A DNA stretch of 64,000 bases, from assembly GCF_000764305.2 (NCBI RefSeq), contig NW_025946654.1, forward strand, positions 866,390-930,389. The letters run 5' to 3'. How positions within the stretch are numbered: position 1 is the first letter of the stretch; each line of letters begins with the position of its first letter. Below, one piece after another: positions 44,996 through 55,168 of the stretch. This DNA is from Hyalella azteca. Taxonomy: Eukaryota > Arthropoda > Malacostraca > Amphipoda > Hyalellidae. The notes under the pieces were generated by a model. That model was given only the letters and a program-made list of their open reading frames with translations, was not told where the DNA came from and did no database searches. The position numbers and the translations under genes are program-made.

Positions 44996-46014
44996 AGTCG
45001 TGCAAGTAGAGAAGCTCGTAATGGCAAGGTAAAATAGCTCGTAATGGCAAGGCAAAATAGCTCGTAATGGCAAGGTAAAATAGCTCGTAATGGCAAGGTA
45101 AAATAGCTCGTAATGACAAGGTAAAATAGTTCGTAATGACAAGGTAAAATAGTTCGCAATGGAAAGGTAAAATAGCTTGTAATGGCACGGTAAAATAGAT
45201 CGTAATGGCAAGGCAAAATAGCTCGAAATGACAAGGTAAAATAGATCGTAATACCAAGGTAAAATAGCTTGTAATGGCACGGTAAAATAGCTCGTAATGG
45301 TAAGGTAAAATGGCTCGTAATGGCAAGGTAAAATGGCTCGGTATGGCAAGGTAAAATAGCTCGTAATGGCAAGGTAAAATAGCTCGTAATGGCAAGGTAA
45401 AATAGCTCGTAATGGCAAGGTAAAATATCTCGTAATGGAAAGGTATAATAGCTCGTATATGGCAAGGTAAAAAGGCTTGGTATGGCAAGGTAAAATAGCT
45501 CGTAAAGACAAGGCAAAGTAGCTTGTAATGGGAAGGTAAAATAGCTTATAATGGCAAGGTAAAATAGCTCGGTATGGCAAGGTGAAATAGCTTGTAATGG
45601 CTGGGTAAAATAGCTCGTAATGGCAAGGTAAAATGGCTCGTTCTGGCAAGGTAAAATAGCTCGTAATGGCAAGGTAAAATAGCTTGTAATGGCAAGGTAA
45701 AATAACTCGTAATGGCAAGGTAAAATAGCTCGTAAAGGACAGGTAAAGTAGCTTGTAATGGGAAGGTAAAATGGCTCGGTATGGCAAAGTAAAATAGCTT
45801 GTAATAGCTGGGTAAAATAGCTCGTAATGGCAAGGTAAAATAGCTTGTAATGGCAAGGTAAAATAGCTCGTAATGGCAAGGTAAAATGGCTCGTTATGGC
45901 AAGGTAAAATAGCTCGTAATGGCAAGGTAAAATAGCTTGTAATGGCAATGTAAAATGGCTCGGTATGGCAAGGTAAAATAGCTTGTAATGGCAAGGTAAA
46001 ATAGCTCGTCATGG
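44996..46014. repeat. 23-bp satellite array, ~44 copies
   Basis: About 1.02 kb of head-to-tail GTAATGGCAAGGTAAAATAGCTC units with point variants (TTGTAATGGC, CGGTATGGC) and rare 1-bp indels. Because 23 is not a multiple of 3, one array reads as the same 23-residue periodic peptide in all three minus frames, giving open frames of 353-363 codons. These are not genes. Confidence 0.95.
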
Positions 46015-46015
46015 C

Positions 46016-46135
46016 AAACCATGAACTAGAATACTGAACCATGAACTAGAATACTGAACCATGAACTAGAATACTGAACCATGAACTAGAATACTGAACC
46101 ATGAACTAGAATATTGAACCATGAACTGAATACCT
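46016..46135. repeat. 20-bp tandem repeat
   Basis: Six near-identical copies of ACCATGAACTAGAATACTGA directly adjoining the 23-bp array. Confidence 0.92.
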
Positions 46136-46469
46136 TCAATAAACATTCTCAGATATCGTTGTTCGACGCGACCCTAAGAATTGCTTCTATTTTATAGTTA
46201 CTTTGACGGCCCCAGCCAAAACTTTTAACTAAAAAGCAATTAAAAGATTGTAGCATTTTTTACGCGGTGGAATTGAGGAGGCGATAGTCACGCTTTATAT
46301 AGCATTGAAAATTGAGCATATACGGAAGCAGCGATTTAATAATGTTTGGGTGTTTATATTGGGTGTTTCTTTTCCGCGACCCCTGCCGATGCGCCTTTAG
46401 TACTTAGTGCATAGCATACAACTGCTAATCCAGTTTTACCTTCTGATATTTTCTCATGAACATATTAGA

Positions 46470-46815
46470 AGTCACTCATTCTGCTCTCGTGAGGCACTCA
46501 TTAAGCTCTCGCGAGGCACTCGTTCTGCTCTTGTGAGGCACTCATTAAGCTCTCGCGGGGCACTCATAGAGCTCTCGTGAGGCACTCATTAAGCTCTCGT
46601 GAGCGACTCATTAAGATCTTGCGATGCACTCATTAAGCTCTCGCGGGGCACTCATAGAGCTCTCGTGAGGCACTCATTAAGATCTTGCGAGGCACTTATT
46701 AAGCTCTCATGAGGCTCTTATTGAGTTCTCGCGAGGCAATCATTAGGCTCTCGCAGGGCACTCATTAGGCTTTCGCGAGGCACTCATTAACTTCTCGCGA
46801 GGCCCTCATTAAACT
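46470..46815. repeat. 22-bp minisatellite
   Basis: About 15 variable copies of GAGGCACTCATTAAGCTCTCGC. Confidence 0.9.
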
Positions 46816-46829
46816 AGATTGGATTGGAT

Positions 46830-47850
46830 TAAAAATGACAAAATAATTGTTGAACTAAACTTGTTGAATTGTTGAACATAAGATATCATCGATCGCGTTA
46901 ATTTGGAACAAGTATTAAAATCATTTGGCTGCTTAAATCGCAAGTTTATCAAAAATTTAAAAACAAAGAATATAGCCGGAAAATTCTCCATTTCTTAAAA
47001 AGGAAAACGTTTCGGAGACCATCTCCATCATCAGTTCAAAAGCTAGAACACAGGTACAAACAATTAGCAAAATTGACATTGAAGCAAAAATCGTCAAATG
47101 AGAAACAAACAAGAATGAAGCAGATATGGGCAGACAAACATATTTATTTACGATTTCGAGGGGGTATGAACTGTTGGTGGCATTTAAAATACGCTTTTGT
47201 TTAAAAATAAAAAGGGACTCTAAAATTCCTAGGTCGAAAACACCGTTGTAGAGGCTAAAATTCGAAAATCACTATCGGACACTGGAACGTTGCACTGCTC
47301 GGCATGGACGCGTACTGCTGAATAAGGGGGGATGCGCAAGCAGGTTTCCTGTTCTAAAACTCCTTCCATTATGCTCCGCCAGCCTAGTATAAAAGTTGCG
47401 ATATGTCATACCGACACACGCAGATGCGCATAGCGCACAACTATATTTATAAACTAGGAACGATCGCATAGTAACAGGGAGTGTATCTTTATACTTAAAA
47501 AAACTGATTTTAAAATAATTCACCAGCAATACATGAAGATTTACACTTGGGAGGTATTTAGGGAACAAACCTTCCAGCTTTTTAGCCATAGACTCCGAAG
47601 TGGGACCAAAGTAAGGAAATGAACAATAGCAGCATTCCAGTCGTCACGTTCGGGACAACCTCAGAATATTGCTCAGACAAAAATTTCTTAATTTGAGTAT
47701 TTACCAATTGCGACGGAAACCCATTAAGTGAAAACGTACTGCGCAAAAATTCAAGTTCAGAGTGCATAGTATGGAAAGTTGAGCAAATACGAAAGCCTCG
47801 GTTTATTAACGTCTGAATAAAAAAATTCGAAAGCCTGTTCCTACGCGATC
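46830..47850 (-). mobile_element. Penelope-like element fragment, left half of inverted pair
   Basis: The minus strand encodes NRGFRICSTFHTMHSELEFL, FSLNGFPSQLVNTQIKKFLS, EQYSEVVPNVTT (end of RT), then LLVNYFKISFFKYKDTLPVT, SFLVYKYSCALC, VGMTYRNFYTRLAEHNGRSF, RTGNLLAHPP, a GIY-YIG-like domain with the conserved R...EH.G.S.RTG pattern. A 3' non-coding tail with a hammerhead-like motif (47009-47034) follows. Frameshifts break the frame. The 5' end faces the plus-strand copy at 47860 almost directly. Confidence 0.82.
47009..47034 (-). ncRNA. Hammerhead-ribozyme-like motif in PLE (copy 3)
   Basis: Minus strand: CTGATGA, T, GGAG, loop ATGGT, CTCC, GAAACG. Both core blocks are intact and stem II is four Watson-Crick pairs. 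As in the other copies U replaces the usual paired base after the A of CUGAUGA. Confidence 0.58.
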
Positions 47851-47859
47851 GACCCTATT

Positions 47860-48360
47860 TTATCAATATAGTTGTGCGCTTGGCGCATCTGCGATGTCGG
47901 TATGACATCTCGCAACTTTTATACTAGGCTGGCGGAGCATGAAGGAAGGAGTTTAGAACAGGAAACAGGCATCCCCTATTCAGCAGTACGCGTCCGTGCC
48001 GAGCAGTGCAACGTGCCAGCGTCCGATAGTGCTTTTATAATTTTAGCCTCTGCGACCGGTGTTTCCGACCTGCGAATTTTAGAGTCCCTTTATATTTTAA
48101 ACAAAAGCCGCCAGCAGTTCATATTTTAAATGCCGCCAGCAGTTCATATCTCCTCGAAATTGTGAATAGATAGGTTTGTCTGCCCGTATTTGCTTCATTC
48201 TTGTTTGTTTCTCATTTGACGATTTTTGCTTCAATGTGAATTTATTGCTAATTGTTTGTACCTGTGTTTTAGGTTTTGAACTGATGATGGAGCTGATCTC
48301 CGAAACGTTTCATTTTTCAAGAAATGGTAAATTTTCTGGCTATTTTCTTTGCTTTTAACT
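47860..48360 (+). mobile_element. Penelope-like element fragment, right half of inverted pair
   Basis: The plus strand encodes the GIY-YIG-like domain (ICDVGMTSRNFYTRLAEHEG, then SDLRILESLYILNKS, the typical PLE C terminus). A 3' region with a hammerhead-like motif (48281-48310) follows, ending near the AACTATTTAATTTGGAAC phrase. The reverse transcriptase part is absent. With 46830-47850 it forms a head-to-head pair whose ribozyme ends point outward. Confidence 0.8.
48281..48310 (+). ncRNA. Hammerhead-ribozyme-like motif in PLE (copy 4)
   Basis: CTGATGA (48281-48287), U, GGAG (48289-48292), loop CTGAT, CTCC (48298-48301), GAAACG, then TTTC. The self-complementary AAACGTTT after the core is what a very short, possibly dimeric stem III would need. 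Cleavage is inferred only. Confidence 0.58.
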
Positions 48361-49900
48361 ATTTAATTTGGAACAACGTACGGGCGATGAGATGAAGTAG
48401 GAATGAGTTAAAAGCTACTTAATTTCAAGAGCATGAACAAAATCAAATATTGACACCAAGAAGTTTGATTTTTAATGTACTTAGTCAGAAATATTTAAAT
48501 CTTGATATTTTGGAAAGGAATAATCATTCTTGGCTGAATACATTTAACCGATGTTTTGAGAGAGGCTAAAATACAATTGTTAAACTTAAATAAAGACTTA
48601 GATCTGAGTTCAGGCTGACTTTGATTCAAGATGAAATCATGGAACGGAATTTTATTACCACTTTTTAATACTCTCACAGAAAATTTATAGTGTTGCCTTG
48701 AAAAAATGTAGCTATAGGGAAACCTCAACCACTAATTTTTTCATCTATGTTCTGGCAGCTACATTTCACATCATTTACTGAACAAATGTAGCTCCCTATT
48801 CATTAATGCTTTCAAAGATGACATAAAAACAATGTGTCAGTCCACCCTATTTGCATTTTGTGCCAACAGTGACGTCACTCTAGAGATGCGCACAGCGCGA
48901 AAAATCGTCATCGCCGTGGGTCAACCTTGTATCAGTATAGTTCAATCATGGTTGCCGCCACGTACGACAACTTTAAAATCTTTTCTGTTGCGTACAGACG
49001 TCCTCAGGTTGCTACCAACAATAGTTTGTGGATAATTTATGATCCCAGGGAGTGACACACGGCTGTAGAGGGTAAGTGAGAAGTGATATAGCTGCTAAAG
49101 ACATAATTTCCCACATCTCTTTGTCACTTCGTTACCGTCAAATATTAATCGACCTGACGGCTCATTAATTGTTGTGACTTTGATGTTGGACGTTTTGGTA
49201 ATTTCAAGATGAAGTTGAAGGATAATCAAAGTTGTCTTCACTTGAAGGTTTAATTCTGCAACTGGAGCCTGATCGAGCTGAAGGCACAAAGCTAGAGACC
49301 GACGCTTTAGTCTTGGTGCATGGCGGGAGCCCTCAGCTACAATATAGGCTAGGGCAAAAAATTTGAAAAGTGCGGTAGAAACTAAGTGCTTGAAATAAAT
49401 GCTACAAATAAATAATACGTTCATTTCAAAACTTCTTTGACTGATTCTATGTGCGATACCACTTATAGGTTTAAGCTGTGCATGGGTTTTTCAGTTGCGT
49501 TGTGAGATAATTTTTCTTTGGTTTATTTTGATTCCACTGGCCTTCCTTTCCTATCTTTCATGTTATATGATGTGCTGCCACTTGTTATTGGCGAAATTCA
49601 AAGCCGACTATGGTAATGGAATGGTCATGACATTCAAATCGCCCCAGCAGCGCCTTGCCGCCTCTTTCCTTTCTACCAAGAATCTTTCTAAATAGGTTAG
49701 ACCACCAGAACTGTGGCTAAGTGATATATGAGTCTTGATTCCAGCAGTGTGTGATGCAGTCAGATAAGAATGCTTTCTTCAATCTACTCGACTTGAACAT
49801 AAGCATTCTTGAAGTTTGACTGCGTTAAGAACATAACTGTACATTCGTTAAGTAAATTTTCTGGTCCTTGATACTTTTTATCTTCCTTCTACTTTAATAT
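48361..49900. other. Intergenic with a MITE fragment
   Basis: 48900-48960 is a fragment of the CCATGGTTGAAC MITE family (compare 15170-15240). Otherwise nothing was recognised. Confidence 0.4.
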
Positions 49901-51358
49901 TTTTAGAACTGTTCATTCATTCGGAAACGATAGTTGTGATTAATTCTGGGATGTCAAGTAGTTTTAATAATTGAATGCTGCACGTTACGTCATTTTTAAG
50001 TAGATATTGTGAAAATTTGCAAATTTTTGCAACCATACAAGCAACAATTAATTTTACCAGTATTTTTTCCAATGAAATCTCTGGCGTAGGTTTTAAAAGT
50101 TCAAGTATGTGGGCAATGAGTTATTTTTCGTGATCTTTGATTCAATGGTGTGATTTTAGTCTATAGAATTTATTGCATTGTCATAACATAGCAGAATGTA
50201 ACAATCAGGAGCCACATTCATAACGGCTTCCCTAATCCGTTTATCTTGATCAGTATCGATAACAGCAGCGGAACTGTTCATTGCAGGCAATAAACTAACC
50301 GTCCAAATTCGTGCGATCCTGTATCACACAGTACAGGATCGCTATTAGAACATCACACAGTACAGGATCGCTATCGGATCGGAGTGTCGATAATAAACGC
50401 TGGCTCAGTTTCAAAGTGGGAGATCCTATCTAGGGAAGGTGCCAGAAATCTCTAGATAAATAAATAAGAATAAATCTCAGAATGTACCTTTGCAATAATA
50501 CATGCATATTTGTTTGCCCCTCTAATATTGTATTTGTGGTCTTTCTTCAATTAAAATTGTACCTGCATAGGATTTCACTAACTTGAAATACTTTTAAAAA
50601 TACTTTTTTGTAAGCTTGATTTGATCATTCACAGAAACGCAATGATATGTACTGAACTATTAACTGTATTGGATAATCTCTAAACTCACGCAAAAAATCT
50701 AACATTTTGTTCAAACTTCAAACAAAGGCAATTTCAAACTTGTAAATCTAAAACCATGGAAGCTCATTGGAAAAGTTGTCCTAATTAAACAGCTCTCATT
50801 TTTGATTCCGAATATAAAAATTATTACGAGAATAATACTGGAAAATGAGCAATGTTCTGTCAATCAATTTATTAGCATGCATTAGGGAAGCACGTAGCAT
50901 TATTAAAAACTCAATCATTATACTTAAAGTATTGAATAGTAAATCGTATAAAAGTTGCATGGATATGGAATAATAACTTATATAAAAGGTACTTATATAT
51001 TAACCGTCATCAGCAACGTTATTTTTATAACAAAAGAATAACGTAATGAGGAGTAATCTATCAGTAATAGGAATACATTGAGGGAAATGAATGGGTCAAA
51101 ATAACTCACTTAATGAACTTACTTTTTATACCACTTGCTATTTTGTAGGTCTTCACTAAGTAGCCGTAAATCTATTTACATCGACGATTTACAGATTAGC
51201 CGTTGACTTTCGTAAATGGTTTAATCATAAACGAACAATGTGACTTAATGATTTTTACGTGTTCAAGATGAAAAATACGACCTCTGGGGACATTCGGGAT
51301 GCCAATTCTAAAACCTGACAATTCCCACTCGCACGGCGCAAAAACTCCAACTTCAGAT
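49901..51358. repeat. 1458-bp duplicated block, copy 1
   Basis: Matches 61505-62962 base for base in length with about five substitutions seen by eye (for example GGCTTCCC versus GGCGCACC, GTAGG versus GTATG). It has no coding capacity and contains a doubled ACACAGTACAGGATCGCTAT hairpin motif near 50320-50380. It is followed immediately by the 19-bp satellite. Confidence 0.95.
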
Positions 51359-51543
51359 TATGGTTAGGACGTCAGGTTATGGTTAGGACGTCAGGTTATG
51401 GTTAGGACGTCAGGTTATGGTTAGGACGTCAGGTTATGGTTAGGACGTCAGGTTATGATTAGGACGTCAGGTTATGGTTGGGACGTCAGGTTATGGTTAG
51501 GACGTCAGCTTATGATTAGGACGTCAGGTTGTGGTTAGGACGT
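51357..51543. repeat. 19-bp satellite GTTATGGTTAGGACGTCAG, copy 1
   Basis: About 9.8 tandem units with few substitutions, fused to the right end of the 1458-bp block. Confidence 0.95.
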
Positions 51544-52329
51544 GTTTCCCACTACGGTGAGTTCAAGAAAGACCAAGTTCACTTCCGTTCTGCAATTTGC
51601 CCCATATATTGTTATTCATACGTTACATATTTGAGGCCAGGTTGATAAATACGACTCTTTCACTTGACACCCTCACCATCACCCATTCATGTTTAATGAA
51701 TGTTGAGACATTTGTTGTCATAACAACAATCACTCACTGAAAGAAATGTAATACACTAGCACAAAATTATCACCTGAACTTCAAGTATCACGGCGCCATT
51801 CAATTTCTATGTCTACACTAAAGGAAAGACAGCATGTGGGGCCAATAGTTACTCGGAGTTGGGTAGACATTGGCCGTACGGGAAGCGCTGGCTGGATTTC
51901 CGGTGAAAACCGACTTCGCAAGTCTGCAATAGACAAACCAAATAAATTATTCAAATTTTTTTTCGGAAAGTCGCTATACCGTACTTTGCATATATATTTT
52001 TTACGTAGAGGATAGGGTGTTAATGGCAGTTAAGGTCTGATTCCTAATTAATCGTTACGCTGCCGCAAGAAACCTGAGCAAATATTCATGTTTAAAAGAA
52101 CCATTCAAATACAGCGTTTTGAAAATTTCGCTCAAAGAAAAAGGTTAAAAGCTCTCATTCAATATAAATATTGTTAATCCGCGCTACCATTTACTGTCAC
52201 AGAAAGATTTGGTCCTCTATAACGTAAGTAGTCGAGTAAAGATAACTTTTTCTGGATATCAGCATTTACATTTAGCCTTATCTTTTCCAAAGAACTTTAG
52301 AATTACGTGAAATTCTACTGTACGACTCG
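51544..52329. other. Intergenic, nothing recognised
   Basis: No supported feature. Confidence 0.3.
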
Positions 52330-54955
52330 TGTTAGCTTACTCGGCGAAGCAACAGCTTGGCCTGCGGTCAGCTGCTGCAGCCCCCAATTCATCCGACTGC
52401 GAGAGAGTAGATTTACTTATCGTGCCGTCCCACACGCTTTGCATGTCTTATTGTGGATGCCGTGCCGGCCGAAATAGGGGTCTTTTTGCCACCTATCTAG
52501 CAGTGTGCGACAACGGTGTGCGTGTTCGTCATCACTGGAAGTAAGCCGTTGCTACGGCGGGAGTAATTTGCGCTGAACTCTACTTCTGCGAAGGACGCTG
52601 TTGAGCATTTGCATGTGTCGAACCGTAGGCCTTAAAACCTGTTTAGCATGCGTGCTGATCGCCACTGTGTGCAGTCGTGTCGCCGGTTATCGTTCGCCTG
52701 TTCGCTGAATAACAAGGTTGACGAGTTTCTTCACATCTGTAGCTCGCGCTCTCTAGATGTCGTCTTTGACCGAGACCTGGCACGCATCGCGCGTCGTCGC
52801 GCTAAAGGACTTCAGGTAGTCGAGCGCACGCGGACCCGAATGCAACCCTATACCTTAGCGACGAATTGCGCCAGGGTAGCTATACCGTCGCCAGCATGGG
52901 TGTGGTCCTTACCTTGCTTAACATCGGCACCCGACCTTTGAACTGCTATGTGCCAAGTTCACCTGCGCCTCGTTTACGCACGCCGCAGTACCCAACTATC
53001 GTCTCAGATCGGTTGCTGTGACGCGCGAGTTTTTCATCAAATTGAGCGATATCTTCACCAAACTTGTGACCTTCACCGATCTTGTACTTATCACCTGCGA
53101 TTTAAACGTTTGACTGGATCGCGTCAACGACCCATCGGCGCGTCAGCAAACGGCCTGCTGTCCACCGTCGGCATGGTTTGTCACGTGACTTTGCCAACGA
53201 TCGACGTGGGCGGACTGCTGGACGCTGTCATCACGCGTGCTGATCATCAATTCAGCCAGTCGACCTCATCGAGATCGCAATATCCGACCATCGATTACTT
53301 CAGTGAATGGTCATATGCTTCGGGTGAAGTACGCGTGGAAGATTTCCATGCAGTTTTTGAAAACAAAATTTCTGCTGTGCGAGCGTCGTCAGCCGATGGC
53401 TCCGTGGGCAACATTTATGTCGTGTCCGTACGACTGCGTGCTCCGAGAATTCACTTGCGTCACAGCTGACGATATCATCGCTATAGTGCACGTGCTGCCT
53501 AACAAGCAGTTGTGTTGTTGAAACCCTAGCACTTTGTCTGGTCAAACTTTTCAACCGCTCACTTTTCACCTCACTGACGGTGTTGTTCCAGAAACTTCAA
53601 ATCAGCTCACATTGCACTTGTATTAAAAAAACAGATATTGACGCTTCTGATGCCAAATCATGTCTACCCATTTCCAACCTGTCTATTTTGTCGAAACTAC
53701 TGGAACGCGTTGTGGTCCGATAGCAGATCTTCAGCAGCTCGGCCTCATGTCTCGCCTTCAGCCTGCCCGCTGTCATCTCCACTCGACGGAAACGGCCGTT
53801 CTGAAGGTGCTTTCAGATGATAATCTGCGTGCAATAAACGGCGGCGACATGGCGGCAATGGCTTTACTAGACTTGTCGGCTGCATTTGACACGGTCGGCC
53901 ACGCCACTTTATTGCGTTGGCTTGACGTATCATCATTCGGCCTTCACGCCACAGTGCTGCGGTGAGTTGAGTCTTAACTCAGCAATAGATTCCAACGCGT
54001 TCGACGCAGGCACTCTCCTTCAGCGCAGTTGTTAGCCACTTGCAGCGTACCGCAAGGGTCAGTCCTCGCTCCGATCCTCTTCCTGTTATATACTTTCGAC
54101 GTGTTGCATATTATCGATTCAAATAGTTTGAATAGCATATGATCGCCGACGACAATAAAATCTATGGCTACTGTGCGTCGGCTGACGCTGCAACGTTGCA
54201 GGATCGGATGTCTCTCTGCACGGACGCCGTCTCAGACTGGGTGCATTCCTACCGGTTTCAGCTCAATGCATAAAAAACGATCTTATTTCGTTTACGACTG
54301 CTCGGCGCTAGCATCAGCTTCTGTTCAACCCTGTTCACGTGGGAAACGAGTTCGTCACGCCTGCGTCTTTAGTTCGCAACCCCGGCATTGAGCTGGACAC
54401 CGAACTTTCTTTGAACAATTATATTGCTATGGTCACAACCGCTTGTTTTGGCGCTCAGCCATTGTCTCGCGAGGCTGGTCCTAGAGGCCCTCGTGGTTCT
54501 GACCAGGTTGGGCCATGGCAATGCCACTCTATGAACTTTTGACCACGGTACTTAGTGAACTGCTCTTCGTAATGAACACTTCTGCACGATCGTGCGCGAC
54601 AAACAAAAATTCGACAACGTGACGCTGATATTACGTGATATTCACTGGCTGCGCATGCAGCAGCACAAACAGTTCATGGTCACTATTCTGACGTTCGGGT
54701 GCCTTTACGATCAGGCACCTACTTATCTCGCAGAAGGTCTGCGGCGCGTGTCGGATCTGCCTTCTTTAAGGCGAATGCTTTCGTCATCAACAGTGGACCT
54801 CGTGGTACCGTATACACGTTTATCTACCGTCCACGACAGAGCGTTCCTGGACACCGCCGGCAGAACCTGGAACTGTTTGCCGGCTTCCTAAGCATCGGCT
54901 CTATCATTGCCGGTGTTTCGTTGACGCTGAAAGACGGAACTATTTCGTAGAGTCA
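52330..54955 (+). pseudogene. CR1-like non-LTR retrotransposon, nearly full ORF2 but broken
   Basis: In order on the plus strand, over several frames: endonuclease pieces (LNNKVDEFLHICSSRSLDVV, ARRRAKGLQVVERTRTRMQP, LLSTVGMVCHVTLPTIDVGG, LLDAVITRAD); reverse transcriptase pieces (STETAVLKVLSDDNLRAING, ALLDLSAAFDTVGHATLLRW, then ADDNKIYGYCASADAATLQD and CTDAVSDWVHSYRFQLNA, the catalytic ADD box region); and the C-terminal domain (ILRDIHWLRMQQHKQFMVTI, YDQAPTYLAEGLRRVSDLP, RAFLDTAGRTWNCLPA). Numerous frameshifts and stops make it inactive. It lies in antisense just beyond the last perlecan exon. Confidence 0.88.
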
Positions 54956-55168
54956 ATGAATCTTGTGCTTAGCCATTTTTATACTTTCTCATGCCTTTTT
55001 TCGCTTGCTATTAAACTAATGTGTAACGTGCCCTCGCACTTTGTTTGAACCAGACGCCACGATAATCGCTTCGTAGAATAATAATAATTGTAAATTGAGC
55101 ATCAACGAGGGATTCAACGTGAAAATAATATTAATGTAATATGGAAACACAAATTCTAATATACTAAC

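Noticed and set aside
44887..46042. Three long minus-strand open frames (183-363 codons) as a repetitive protein gene
   Set aside because: They are the same 23-bp satellite read in three frames; absence of stops follows from the unit, with no start context, splice sites or non-repeat domain.
49901..51358. LTR pair of one retrotransposon (with 61505-62962 as the other LTR)
   Set aside because: Blocks do not start TG and end CA, there is no gag-pol between them, and the intervening 10 kb contains perlecan exons and unrelated elements.
51357..51543. CRISPR-like array
   Set aside because: Repeats are contiguous with no unique spacers, in a eukaryotic intron-bearing context; it is a satellite.
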